Shown here: positions 8,513 to 17,007 of the stretch, in pieces | Layout of the letters: every line of letters begins with the position of its first letter | How positions within the stretch are numbered: position 1 is the first letter of the stretch | NCBI RefSeq assembly: GCF_020037015.1 | Contig: NZ_JAIQDE010000009.1 | Span: forward strand, 62,001 to 126,000 | Direction: 5' to 3' | Source: Corallococcus sp. AS-1-6 | GTDB lineage: Bacteria; Myxococcota; Myxococcia; Myxococcales; Myxococcaceae | Length of the DNA stretch: 64,000 nt | The notes under the pieces: model-generated | Told to the model about the DNA's origin: nothing | The model's database searches: none | Seen by the model: only the letters and a program-made list of their open reading frames with translations | Made by a program: the position numbers and the translations under genes

Positions 8513-10744
8513 TCAGGCCCGCGACTTGGAGAAGACGATGCTCGCGCCCGTCCCCGGCACCGTCACGGTGAAGGTGCGCTCCACGGTGGCCAGGCCGTTG
8601 CCGCCGCGCGACGCCAGCTCCAGGAAGAACGCGCCCGTGGCCTTCAGGTGGAAGGACTGCGCCCACGACTGGGACAGCGCCTTGAACGCGCCGTTGAAGA
8701 CGGACGGCGAGCGCTGCTCGTTGTTGCGCAGGTCCAGCAGCCCCGCGCGCAGGTCGCGCCACTTGGACACGGTGCCGGGGTTCTTCTGGATGACCTCCGC
8801 GAACGTCAGCATGCCGTTGCCCAACTGCCCCTCGGTGTACGCGAAGTGCCCGACGAGCGGGTGGTTCTTCAGGTTCGCGGCGGCCGTCTTCGCCGCGTCG
8901 GCGGCGGACCAGTTCTGCTCCAGGTAGGCCTTCCACAGGGGCGCGTAGATGAGCTCCCGCACGGCGGGCCGGTCGCGGCACGGCACGCCGTACCAGGGCA
9001 GGGCCCGGCCCAGCGCGCGAGCGAAGGCGGAAGGGGCGTCCGCGTCCGCCGCGTGGGTGATGACGTCGCGCAGCGTCCGGTTGTCCAGCTTCAGCTCCAC
9101 CCGCGTCTCCAGCTCCCTGCCGCCGGAGGCGTCGCGGATGCGCCGGAGGACCTCCTCCTCCTCGGCGTCGTCCAGCGCGCCCCAGACGATGGCCTCGTCC
9201 ACGGCCTGGCGCAGGTCGTGTTCCGACAGCTTGCGCGCGTCATGGGCCAGCAGCAGGTACAGCCCCAGGTCGAAGTCCGCCACGGTGGGTGACTTGCGGA
9301 ACTCCGCCATGTCCGCCTTGAAGTCCGCGGTCCAGTGCATGTACGGCGTGAGCAGCGCGCCCTGGTAGCTGCGCACCCCCAGGAAGGAGACGCGCTGGGG
9401 CGACTCCTTCTCCAGGCTGTTGCGCTGCACCACCTGGGTGAGCTCGCGCGTGTCGCTGCCGCCCAGCGCCCACTTGCCCAGCTTCAGGGAGAAGCCCCAG
9501 GCCTTGGACTCCTTGTTGACCTCCTTCAGCAGGCACTGCTCCAGCGCCATGCCCTCGGCCTGCATGCGCTGCATCGCGCTGTCCATCCGGCCGGACACCA
9601 GCAGCGGGTGCAGGGCGCGGGCCTGGGCGTCGGTGCACACGGTGGACAGCAGCGTGGTCTGCTCGCGCAGGCGCAGGTATTCGTAGCGGAAGCCCGCCTC
9701 GAACTTGGACTCGGCCAGGGCCTGGACGCGCGCGCGCACGTCCGCGCGGAGCTTCTCCCACTGCGTGCGCAGCGCCGTGGTGTTGGCCTCCAGCTCCCCG
9801 AAGCCCAGCCGGTCCAGGATGATGCGCAGGACCTTCGTCTCGTTCTCCGACAGGGTGTGCGCTTCCAGCTTCGTCATCAGGGCGTCGAACTCGGACAGCG
9901 GCACCGACAGGAGCCCTTCGAGCACGTGCTCCACCTGGGAGACGACGGCGGCCGGGTCGGTGAGGCTCGCCTCCACGTGCAGGCTGGCCGTCACGCCCGC
10001 CTCGCGCGCCACCACCTTCTTCACCTGCACGCGCACCTGGCCGGGCTCGGGGCGGGAGAAGATGACGGCGTAGTCGTCCACCACCTTCACCTTCGCGGAC
10101 ACGGTGGCGCCCGCCTTGGCCTCGAAGGCGACCATCGTGCTGGCGGACAGGAGCTTCGTCAGCGTCTGGAGGTTGGACGTGTAGACGTCCGTCCAGTCCA
10201 GCGTCGCGGTGACGGACAGCTCGCCGCGCGCCTGGAAGGCGATGGCGTCCCCCACGCCCAGCGTGTCCAGCGACGACGTGAGCAGGGGCAGCCGCAGGTT
10301 CGGCGCGTCCGCCTTCAGCGCGTCGCGCGCCTTCATGTCCTGCGGGTGCCGGTGGTAGTCCGCCAGCAGCACGCGCACGTCGCCGTTGGCCGCGAGCGCC
10401 ACGTAGGGCAGCGGGACGCCGACGTCCGCCTTCACGCGCGCCTCCACGCCGTACTTCAGCCACGCCTGGTCGCCGCCGTAGACGAGCGCCGGCGCCAACT
10501 GCGTCGCCGCGTCGCCGGGGGCCTCGCCCACCACGCCCGCCGCGTCCACGTCCGCCGGGGCGTCATAGCCCTCCACGAAGCCGCGCGCGGACACGTCGAA
10601 CGCGAACGTCAGGGAGCCCAGCTTCTGTCCCGCGGGCAGCGCATAGCTGGCGGTCGGCAATTCCACGCGGATGTCCGAGCCCTTGAGCGGCGCATCCGGC
10701 AGCACCTTCGACACTTCGTCCAGCAGCGCGAGCTTCCACGACAT
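8513..10744 (-). CDS. Large soluble protein of unknown function
   Basis: 743 residues, not recognised. There is no signal peptide or membrane segment. The N-terminal 300 residues look beta-rich with alternating hydrophobics (VRVELPTASYALP, LGSLTFAFDVSARGF), the middle (about 300-480) looks helical, and the C-terminal part ends in a beta-like tail (VERTFTVTVPGTGASIVFSK). The start has GGGAGGGAG 6-8 nt upstream and is probably right. It is monocistronic as far as can be seen. The composition is that of the host genome. Possibly a myxobacteria-specific protein; no function is proposed. Confidence 0.75.
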   Translation of the reverse strand: MSWKLALLDEVSKVLPDAPLKGSDIRVELPTASYALPAGQKLGSLTFAFDVSARGFVEGYDAPADVDAAGVVGEAPGDAATQLAPALVYGGDQAWLKYGVEARVKADVGVPLPYVALAANGDVRVLLADYHRHPQDMKARDALKADAPNLRLPLLTSSLDTLGVGDAIAFQARGELSVTATLDWTDVYTSNLQTLTKLLSASTMVAFEAKAGATVSAKVKVVDDYAVIFSRPEPGQVRVQVKKVVAREAGVTASLHVEASLTDPAAVVSQVEHVLEGLLSVPLSEFDALMTKLEAHTLSENETKVLRIILDRLGFGELEANTTALRTQWEKLRADVRARVQALAESKFEAGFRYEYLRLREQTTLLSTVCTDAQARALHPLLVSGRMDSAMQRMQAEGMALEQCLLKEVNKESKAWGFSLKLGKWALGGSDTRELTQVVQRNSLEKESPQRVSFLGVRSYQGALLTPYMHWTADFKADMAEFRKSPTVADFDLGLYLLLAHDARKLSEHDLRQAVDEAIVWGALDDAEEEEVLRRIRDASGGRELETRVELKLDNRTLRDVITHAADADAPSAFARALGRALPWYGVPCRDRPAVRELIYAPLWKAYLEQNWSAADAAKTAAANLKNHPLVGHFAYTEGQLGNGMLTFAEVIQKNPGTVSKWRDLRAGLLDLRNNEQRSPSVFNGAFKALSQSWAQSFHLKATGAFFLELASRGGNGLATVERTFTVTVPGTGASIVFSKSRA

Positions 10745-10952
10745 GACGGCTCCCTCCCACGACGTCCACGGAAAGGCCGCATCCTACATCGCCGCTCCCA
10801 CGTGGGAGGCCGGACGTGAAGCGGGCGCGGGCGACCCACCAGGGCGCCGCCGTCACCAGCTCAGGACCTGTCGGAGCGCTGTGGCGGATCATCCGCCTTC
10901 ACGTCTGGCCCCAGCGCGCGTGCATGCCTGAGGGCCTCTTCCTGAGCCCCTG

Positions 10953-12050
10953 CTAATTCTGTTTAGAGGGCTCGAAACCAAAGCTGTGGGAGAGGGCGAG
11001 GCCGGAGAAGACATCGCTGAGGCCCGCACCTGTGTCCTTCCAGGTCAAGTTGAGCGCAAGGACCGTGTCCTTCGTCACGGGGTAGGCGATGCGAGGCCCG
11101 AACTCGAAATTGGACCCGTCCGCCTCGCATGGGTCGGTGAGGCAACCCTTGAGCTTGAAGGCACCACTCAACTCCAGCTTGATTGGCGTCGTGTAGTTCA
11201 CTGCCCCTGTTCCAGACAGTGTCCATGCGCGTCCGCCGCCAGTCTCGACACGGTCATTGGCGACATCGCCGTTGAGAATCAGCGAGAAGCCTTGGACAAG
11301 CGGGACTTCCATGGACCCGTTCACAGCGAACTTCGCGAAGCGGCCCGTGTCAAAGTTATGGGCGGCGGCAACGCCCAATGCAAAGTTGGGGCGAAAGCCA
11401 TACGCGACCTGGAGGTCCTTGTTGACGACGGGCGTGCCAGCTGTGTCTTCGCAATATTTCAGGCTCTTGTTGAAGGCCTGCTCTTCTTCATCCGTCATCG
11501 TTACGCCCCGCTTCCCTACATTCGCGGATGCAAGGCACTGATCGACCGCCTCCTGCGTTCTTTCACGGATGGTGTCCAGCACCTTGTCGGAGAGAAGTGC
11601 CGCGACACGCGTGCTGTAATTGAACTTGAGGCCCAGCGAAGCCTCCTTCGTGTCGGGGGCGTACGAACCGCTCAGTTGCAACGTTCCCCAAGGACGGTTC
11701 TTGAAGGGGTCGAAGAGGCTCCAGACGTCTCCACTGAGCTGATAGGCGCTCCCTGTCTCTGTTGTCTCCGCTGACACCTTGAAGAGCTCGCCGAAGGTGG
11801 GGCGGCTGAACAACTGAGTCGAATTCGTCACTGACCATGGGTCCGGGTTGGCTTCGGAGCCGCGCTTCGTTGCCTCGTCCGTGCCTGCGGCGAGCGCAAA
11901 TGGCGCGTACCTCTGTCGTTCCTCGTCCGTCAGGACCGGTGTCCCCGCTGATGACGCGGACGCGGTGTCCTGGGCGGCCGCGGAGAAGGTGCTCAATGCG
12001 AGGACAAGCGTGGCCGCGACCTGAACCGTGTGCATGGAGGCCAACTTCAT
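10953..12050 (-). CDS. Exported protein, possible outer-membrane beta-barrel, unknown function
   Basis: 365 residues with a clear Sec signal peptide (VQVAATLVLALSTFSAAAQD, cleavage after AAA or AQ). The mature part has repeated alternating patterns typical of outer-membrane strands (GTLQLSGSYAP, ASLGLKFNYS, LQVAYGFRPNFALGVAAAHNF, TVLALNLTWKD, LALSHSFGFEP) and two Cys pairs (QCLAS...YCED; GCLTDPCEAD). Its ATG overlaps the stop of the upstream gene (ATGA). The GC content is visibly lower than in neighbours, suggesting acquisition. An outer-membrane or periplasmic beta protein is the best guess; the specific function is unknown. Confidence 0.7.
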   Translation of the reverse strand: MKLASMHTVQVAATLVLALSTFSAAAQDTASASSAGTPVLTDEERQRYAPFALAAGTDEATKRGSEANPDPWSVTNSTQLFSRPTFGELFKVSAETTETGSAYQLSGDVWSLFDPFKNRPWGTLQLSGSYAPDTKEASLGLKFNYSTRVAALLSDKVLDTIRERTQEAVDQCLASANVGKRGVTMTDEEEQAFNKSLKYCEDTAGTPVVNKDLQVAYGFRPNFALGVAAAHNFDTGRFAKFAVNGSMEVPLVQGFSLILNGDVANDRVETGGGRAWTLSGTGAVNYTTPIKLELSGAFKLKGCLTDPCEADGSNFEFGPRIAYPVTKDTVLALNLTWKDTGAGLSDVFSGLALSHSFGFEPSKQN

Positions 12051-12550
12051 GGGATCTTGACCTTGAAGACGATGACGTTGTCGCTCGCGGCATCACTCGG
12101 ATCCGAGCCCTCTTCCACTGGCTCGTGAGATGGAGCCTGGCCAGATACCCATGCGTAGAGCTTGAACTTCCACCCCTCCCCTAGAAACCGCAATGACGCG
12201 CTGACTTTCTGGCCTGGAGCGTAGTTGATGGAGACGCTGTTGGTGCCCCCCTTGCCGGTGACTCCGACGGCGTGCTTGCCGTCGACAAAGTAGCGGATGA
12301 AAACCGGGGTCGAGGGATGGGTCCAGACGAGTCGAAGTTGGACTGTACCCTCAGATGGCGCCAAGGCATTGATGCCCGCGGCGCCCAGCGCGTTGACGGC
12401 ACCTTCCAAGGGATGCAGTGCATCGAGCACCCCGAACATGTCTATCGCCGCGGCGTCGACAAGGCCAGTGGAACTCGGTGCAATGAACGTGACCGGTTCG
12501 CTCGCCTGGGCCTTGCGTCCCGCCACAGTCTTTGACTTCTTCTGTGACAT
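12047..12550 (-). CDS. Small protein of unknown function, first gene of a two-gene unit
   Basis: 167 residues, no signal peptide, a Lys-rich N-terminus (MSQKKSKTVAGRKAQ), then a hydrophobic small-residue stretch (LEGAVNALGAAGINALAP) and a beta-sandwich-like C-terminal half (VQLRLVWTHPSTPVFIRYFVDGKHAVGVTGKGGTN and following). Not recognised. It overlaps the exported protein by 4 nt, so the pair is probably co-translated. The Shine-Dalgarno sequence AGGAGGGGG is strong but lies in an inverted repeat (see 12554-12575). The GC content is lower than in the flanks, as for its partner. Confidence 0.65.
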   Translation of the reverse strand: MSQKKSKTVAGRKAQASEPVTFIAPSSTGLVDAAAIDMFGVLDALHPLEGAVNALGAAGINALAPSEGTVQLRLVWTHPSTPVFIRYFVDGKHAVGVTGKGGTNSVSINYAPGQKVSASLRFLGEGWKFKLYAWVSGQAPSHEPVEEGSDPSDAASDNVIVFKVKIP

Positions 12551-12553
12551 ACC

Positions 12554-12575
12554 CCCTCCTGTGAATTGAGGAGGG
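12554..12575 (-). promoter_or_regulatory. Hairpin that would mask a ribosome binding site
   Basis: On the minus strand CCCTCCT is followed by an 8-nt loop and AGGAGGG, a perfect 7-bp inverted repeat. The second arm is the Shine-Dalgarno sequence of the gene starting at 12550. If the mRNA starts upstream, the site would be paired, so a translational switch or protein-controlled opening is possible (inference). Confidence 0.5.
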
Positions 12576-12967
12576 AAATGCTAATTTGAATGTCAGGCTT
12601 TTGGCAATCTCGTCACTCATCAGGTGCTGCACTGCATGGGGATGCAGGGCTCAACGGAAGTGCTGTGTCGTGAGCTGGGTCCTTTTCTACACCTCTTGGA
12701 TTGAGCCAGGATGTTGATCTTCAAGGCATGCTTTGTTGTCACGTCAGTGCAGACCGCATGATGCCTTGAGTCTGTTTTGCAGGGAGTAATGATGGCAGGG
12801 ATTGGTGCGCCATCGTTGACTTGCGGTGCTTGCCTGAGTGAAGGCGAGGCGTTCGTGCACGGGCTCAGCCGACACATCTGGGTCTGGCCATCCGCAGGCG
12901 TGGAGTGGATGCGGCTGAGTCCTCCGGCGTCACAACCCGTGACGGCCGCGGCTACAGCGCCACCGGC
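12576..12967. other. Intergenic region without a convincing gene
   Basis: About 390 nt of lower-GC sequence. Short open frames exist on both strands (for example minus 12620-12877) but have no ribosome site, no codon bias and no family resemblance. It presumably contains the promoter of the minus-strand two-gene unit. Confidence 0.5.
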
Positions 12968-14254
12968 TCAGGGCACGTCCTGGACGTGCTGGAGCAGGAG
13001 CGAGCCGTCCGCCTCCACCACCAGCGGGTCGGGCATCATCCCCGGGATGCACGAGCGGATGCTGACCCGGGTCTCGTCCACGGGCTCCAGCACCAGCGAC
13101 GTCGTGCGCGTGGGGAGCGCGCGCGGCCACTGGCCCTTCTCCGCGCGGGCCACGTCGACCTCCACCAGGGCGATGAGGGCCTCGGAGCGCAGCGCGCGCA
13201 GCTCCAGCGCCTCCAGGTCCTCCGGCGACAGGCGCACCGCCGGGGTCTCCTCCTGGCGGAAATACTCCCCGGCCTTCCGGGCCTCCAGGGCCGCCAGCGC
13301 GCGGCGGCGCTCCTCGGCCGGTTGGTCCACCACGGCGAGCAGGCGGTCCGCGTCCTCCACCCACTGACGCCACTGGAGCCGGCGGGACAGGGCGCCGGGC
13401 TGCCCGGGCGCGTCGAACCACGTGGGCGGCAGCGCGGCGCGGGCGTCGTCGGAGAGCAGGTCGCGGAAGGCGCGGAGCTGCGCGGCGACGGACTCCTCGT
13501 GCAGCGTCAGGGACACCGGAGGGAAGCCCTCATGCAGCCGCGTGAGCTGCGAGACGGCCTGGCGCTTGCGGGTGAGGGACGCCGCGTCGAGCGCGTCCGC
13601 GCAGGGCCGCCACGCGCGCGCATAGCCGGCCGCGGACAGCCGCAGCCCCACGAGCCCGCCGCCCAGGGCCAGCTCCCGGCTGAGCGCGAGCGTGTCCACG
13701 CACGTGTCCACCGCCGCGTCCGCGTCCCCCCGCGCGACGAGCCGCCGCGTCTGAAGCGCCGCGTCCTCCACCACGCGGCGGAGCGCGTGGATCAGCGCGT
13801 CCCGGCGCGACAGCTCCGGACCGGACAGGGGGCGCAGGTCCTCCGGGAGCCCACCGAACTCCGCGTGGGTGGCGGCGAGCACCTGGTGCGTCAACGGCAG
13901 GCCCCGCTCCAGCGCTTCCAGTCGGGGCGCGGGGAGGTCCGTCACCGGCGCGCGGCCCTCCGTCACGGCCTCCAGGGTCTGGGCCTCCGCCCCGGTGGAG
14001 GGCGGGGTCTCGCGGGCCCGCTGGAGCAGCGCGGGCAGCAGCGGCGCCATCGCGTCCCCGAAGGTGCCGGGCCGCGTGGCGGTGAGGTGCGCCGGACGCG
14101 GATGCTCCGCGTATGCCAGCGTGTTCACCTCGCGCAGCAGCCGCTCCTCCAGCGCGTCGGTGCGCAGGTGCCGGTGCGCCAGCGCCCCGAGGCTCACGAG
14201 GACGGACAGGGACACGCCTCCCATGAGGGCGGGGAGGGGGCGCTTCAGGGCCAT
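12968..14254 (-). CDS. Membrane-anchored protein of unknown function
   Basis: 428 residues. The start ATG 14254 gives MALKRPLPALMGGVSLSVLVSLGALAHRHL, an uncleaved signal anchor, and has GGAG 10 nt upstream; the frame continues upstream but into the 3' part of the next gene. After the anchor the protein is Leu/Ala/Arg rich and mostly helical (ALEERLLREVNTLAYAEH, DALIHALRRVVEDAALQTRRLVARG), probably periplasmic. No family is recognised. Similar anchored helical proteins are frequent in myxobacteria without known role. Confidence 0.7.
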   Translation of the reverse strand: MALKRPLPALMGGVSLSVLVSLGALAHRHLRTDALEERLLREVNTLAYAEHPRPAHLTATRPGTFGDAMAPLLPALLQRARETPPSTGAEAQTLEAVTEGRAPVTDLPAPRLEALERGLPLTHQVLAATHAEFGGLPEDLRPLSGPELSRRDALIHALRRVVEDAALQTRRLVARGDADAAVDTCVDTLALSRELALGGGLVGLRLSAAGYARAWRPCADALDAASLTRKRQAVSQLTRLHEGFPPVSLTLHEESVAAQLRAFRDLLSDDARAALPPTWFDAPGQPGALSRRLQWRQWVEDADRLLAVVDQPAEERRRALAALEARKAGEYFRQEETPAVRLSPEDLEALELRALRSEALIALVEVDVARAEKGQWPRALPTRTTSLVLEPVDETRVSIRSCIPGMMPDPLVVEADGSLLLQHVQDVP

Positions 14255-14385
14255 CGGGACGGGACTCCAGGAGGGGGACCTGGAATGTCGCACGAAACGG
14301 CGGAACCCCGACAGCCTCCCCCGGAGGGCGGCGTTGCCTGGAGAGCAGCAGGCCCACCTCCAGGTCATGGCGCCTGTCAGGTCCT

Positions 14386-15879
14386 CTACCGGGCAGGCGC
14401 ACCCAACCGGCGCAAGAGGAGGTCCGCCAGGTCGCGGGCCTGTGAGCGGATCTCCGGCACGGCGGTGGTCTCCCACAGGTCCCCCCGCCGCGTGGGGCCC
14501 AGCGTGAAGAGGTGGGCGGAGGGCTGTCCGCGCGCGTCCAGCACCGCGCCGTCGGGCGCCGTCGCCAGCCCCATGCCCAGCGAGTCCGCGTGGGCCTGTC
14601 CCGTCTCCAGCAGGCCGCGCAGGACGGGCTGGCCGCGCGAGGCCGGGTTGGACTCGGGGCCGGTGCAGTTGATGACGTGCCGCACGCGCAGCACCCGGGG
14701 CTCGCGCTCACCCCGGGGGCGCAGGTGGACCGCCACCGCGTCCGGCTCCAGCTCGAAGCCGAGCACGCGGGCCGGGTGGAGCACCAGCCGCCCCTCGCGC
14801 CGCCACGCGTCCAGCGCGTCGTGGATCTCCGGCGCCATGCGGTGGCGGTGCACCTCCCAGTACGCCCGCAGGTGGCGCAGGAACCGCCGCCGCTCCGGCT
14901 CCGACAGCCGCTGCCACAACGGCGTCGTCACCGGCCGCAGCGAGTCCACCGCCGCGCGCCAGTCCGCCCCCGCCGCCGCCTGCGCGTCCACCTCCTGGCG
15001 CATCGTGCGCAGCACGTCGCGGATGCGCAGCGTGCTGAACGGCACCACGCTCTCCGAGGACGGGGACGCGGCCTGCGTGGCGGTCTCCGCGTCGCGACAG
15101 CGGTCCATCTCCCGGCGCACGGAGCGCAGCAGCTCGCGGATGCGCAGGGGCTCCGCCGCCGCGGGCGTCTTCGCGCCGTGCGCGCGGTGTGGGTGCGGCA
15201 GCAGGCCGTGGCGCGACAGCGCGTGCACCGGGCCCTGATGGCCGCGCTCGCCCAGCGACAGCACCGTGTCCACCATGGTGAGCGCCGTGCCGATGAGCAG
15301 CACCGGGTCACCCGGGCCGATGCCCTCCAGCGCCCCGGGCACCCACGGCGAGCGGTGGTAGCGCGGGCTCGCGTACAGCCCGCCGTCCGGCACGCGCAGG
15401 TCCGCGGGCATCGCGTTGCCCAGCGCCAGCACCGCGCACTTCGCCTCCAGGACCTGGCCGCTCGCGAGCGACACCTTCACGCCGTCCGCGGTCTCCACCA
15501 CCGCGGTCACCTCGTCGCGCGGCGTCTCCAGCCGGACGCCCGGCGCGGCCTTCGCGGCGGCCTCCTTCAGCACGAACTCCAGGTACTGGCCGTAGCGGCG
15601 GCGCTCGGCGAACGCGGACGGCGGCGTGTCCGGCGCCTCCAGGCGCAGCCAGCGCAGGAAGTGCTCCGGGTCGTCCACCCAGGCGCTCATGCGGCCGGCC
15701 GGCACGTTGAGCAGGTGACGCGCGCTGGTGGTGGAGTACGCGACCCCCCGCCCCAACTGCTCCCCCCGCTCCACGAGCGTCACGCGCAGGGGCGAGCGCG
15801 CGCCCCGCAAGAGACTGGCCGCGAGCAGCGTTCCGCTGGCGCCCGCGCCGATGATGATCACGTCCTGCCGGGAGTTCAC
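14386..15879 (-). CDS. FAD/NAD(P)-binding oxidoreductase, HcrI/YdhS-type
   Basis: 497 residues. The N-terminal FAD motif IIIGAGASGTLLAASLL is followed by VTLVERGEQLGRGVAYSTTSARHLLNVPAGRMSAW, the signature of the FAD-NAD(P)-binding family (PF13454) to which hydroxyacylglutathione-independent oxidoreductases such as YdhS belong. A second Rossmann-like motif is PVLLIGTALTMVDTVLSL near residue 200, and the C-terminus has INCTGPESNP and the LFTLGPTRRGDLWETTAVPEI closing motif. It is predicted to be a soluble flavoprotein using NAD(P)H. The substrate is unknown. The 3' end lies about 130 nt before the start of the membrane-anchored gene; no operon partner is evident. Confidence 0.8.
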   Translation of the reverse strand: MNSRQDVIIIGAGASGTLLAASLLRGARSPLRVTLVERGEQLGRGVAYSTTSARHLLNVPAGRMSAWVDDPEHFLRWLRLEAPDTPPSAFAERRRYGQYLEFVLKEAAAKAAPGVRLETPRDEVTAVVETADGVKVSLASGQVLEAKCAVLALGNAMPADLRVPDGGLYASPRYHRSPWVPGALEGIGPGDPVLLIGTALTMVDTVLSLGERGHQGPVHALSRHGLLPHPHRAHGAKTPAAAEPLRIRELLRSVRREMDRCRDAETATQAASPSSESVVPFSTLRIRDVLRTMRQEVDAQAAAGADWRAAVDSLRPVTTPLWQRLSEPERRRFLRHLRAYWEVHRHRMAPEIHDALDAWRREGRLVLHPARVLGFELEPDAVAVHLRPRGEREPRVLRVRHVINCTGPESNPASRGQPVLRGLLETGQAHADSLGMGLATAPDGAVLDARGQPSAHLFTLGPTRRGDLWETTAVPEIRSQARDLADLLLRRLGAPAR

Positions 15880-16019
15880 CGCGCGATTCTAGGGCCGGCC
15901 CCCCCGGATGCCATCCCTCCCAGGCGTCGTCACCCGCGCGGATTGTCCGTAGGCCCACGGCCCCGGGAGCCCCGGCCTGACTCCGGAGCCCACCGTGTGA
16001 CGGCGGGGCCCGGCGGACC

Positions 16020-16919
16020 TCAAACCGCCGGGCGCGCCTCGGGCTCCGAGGGGAGGGAGGGGGCGGGGGGCGCGACCGCCAGCCGCTCCCCGATGCGCGT
16101 CAGCCCCTCGCCATCGCGGGCGCGCGCATGCACCCGTGGATAGTCGGCGAACGTGGTGCCCAGCCACCGGTCCAGCACCACGGTGTACAGGCCGTAGTGC
16201 CCCTGGTAGCGCGCGTGGTGCAGCGCGTGGAACGTGGGGGTGAAGAAGACGCGGCCCACCCAGGACGTCACGAAGCGCTTCGGCAGCCACTCCGTGTTGC
16301 CATGCCCGAACGCGTTGAGGACGTAGTTGGTCAGCATGTAGGCCAGCACGCCCACCTGCGTGCCCGGGAACACGTGCAGGGCCGCGAAGTGCAGGCCGAG
16401 CCCGCCGACCATCAGCACCACCCGCTCCGCCACGGAGAAGGACAGCGCGGTGAGCGGCTCCGTCACCTGCGCCACGTGGTGCTGCGCGTGGAAGCGGTAG
16501 AAGCGCGGGTGGTGCAGCAGCCGGTGCGTCACGTAGAACCACACCTCGAAGCCCACGAACATCCACGCGTACGACCACAGCGCCGTGGACAGGCTGAACG
16601 GCGCCATCAGGGGCCCGGTGAAGGACCGGAACGCCCCGATGAGCACCGCGTCCGTCAGCACCACGCCCACCGCCGCCAGCGCCTCGCTGCGCAACTGCCC
16701 CTTCGACAGCTCCCGCCGGTACACCCGGAAGCGCGCCGCCAGCCGCGTGCGCCACACCCCCCAGCCGCCCGCCACCGTCAGCAGCTTGAGGGTCCCCGAG
16801 ATGAGCAGGACCACCAGGAACACCCTCAGCGGCGACGGATTCTCGGGCAGCAGCGGATGCATCACGGACCTCGCGAAGGCCAGCACACCTCCGGGCCAGG
16901 CATGCCCGGACACCCCCAT
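16020..16919 (-). CDS. Sterol desaturase/fatty acid hydroxylase family protein
   Basis: 299-residue membrane di-iron hydroxylase. The histidine boxes are visible: HRLLHH (THRLLHHPRFYRFHAQHHVAQ contains the first two boxes, HRLLHH and HAQHH) and the last one FHALHHARYQGHYG. Hydrophobic segments flank them (VFLVVLLISGTLKLLTVAGG, AVGVVLTDAVLIGAF, SYAWMFVGFEVWFYV, VLMVGGLGLHFAAL). The start ATG 16919 was chosen because GGAGG lies 10 nt upstream, whereas the internal ATG 16862 has none. It is divergent from a TetR regulator with a perfect palindrome between them, so it is probably the regulator's target. The substrate (sterol, fatty acid or carotenoid) is not predictable. Confidence 0.88.
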   Translation of the reverse strand: MGVSGHAWPGGVLAFARSVMHPLLPENPSPLRVFLVVLLISGTLKLLTVAGGWGVWRTRLAARFRVYRRELSKGQLRSEALAAVGVVLTDAVLIGAFRSFTGPLMAPFSLSTALWSYAWMFVGFEVWFYVTHRLLHHPRFYRFHAQHHVAQVTEPLTALSFSVAERVVLMVGGLGLHFAALHVFPGTQVGVLAYMLTNYVLNAFGHGNTEWLPKRFVTSWVGRVFFTPTFHALHHARYQGHYGLYTVVLDRWLGTTFADYPRVHARARDGEGLTRIGERLAVAPPAPSLPSEPEARPAV

Positions 16920-16939
16920 GGATAATGCCCCTCCGTGTC

Positions 16940-16959
16940 TATTGTCAAATCTGACAATA
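16940..16959. promoter_or_regulatory. Palindromic operator, probable TetR-regulator binding site
   Basis: TATTGTCA and TGACAATA, a perfect 8-bp inverted repeat with a 4-nt centre, lies in the short AT-rich gap between the hydroxylase start (16919) and the TetR start (17008). Its size and place are those of a TetR operator controlling both divergent genes. Confidence 0.75.
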
Positions 16960-17007
16960 ACAAGGGGTGCGTTGAACGACGGGGCCCGGTGGCTAGGATG
17001 CGCCGGG

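Noticed and set aside
12620..12877. 85-residue minus-strand frame in the gap
   Set aside because: No ribosome site, no plausible composition, no resemblance to a family.
16940..16959. TTGACA in the TetR palindrome read as a -35 box on the minus strand
   Set aside because: A -10 at correct spacing would fall on the hydroxylase start codon, so the sequence is better explained as the operator.
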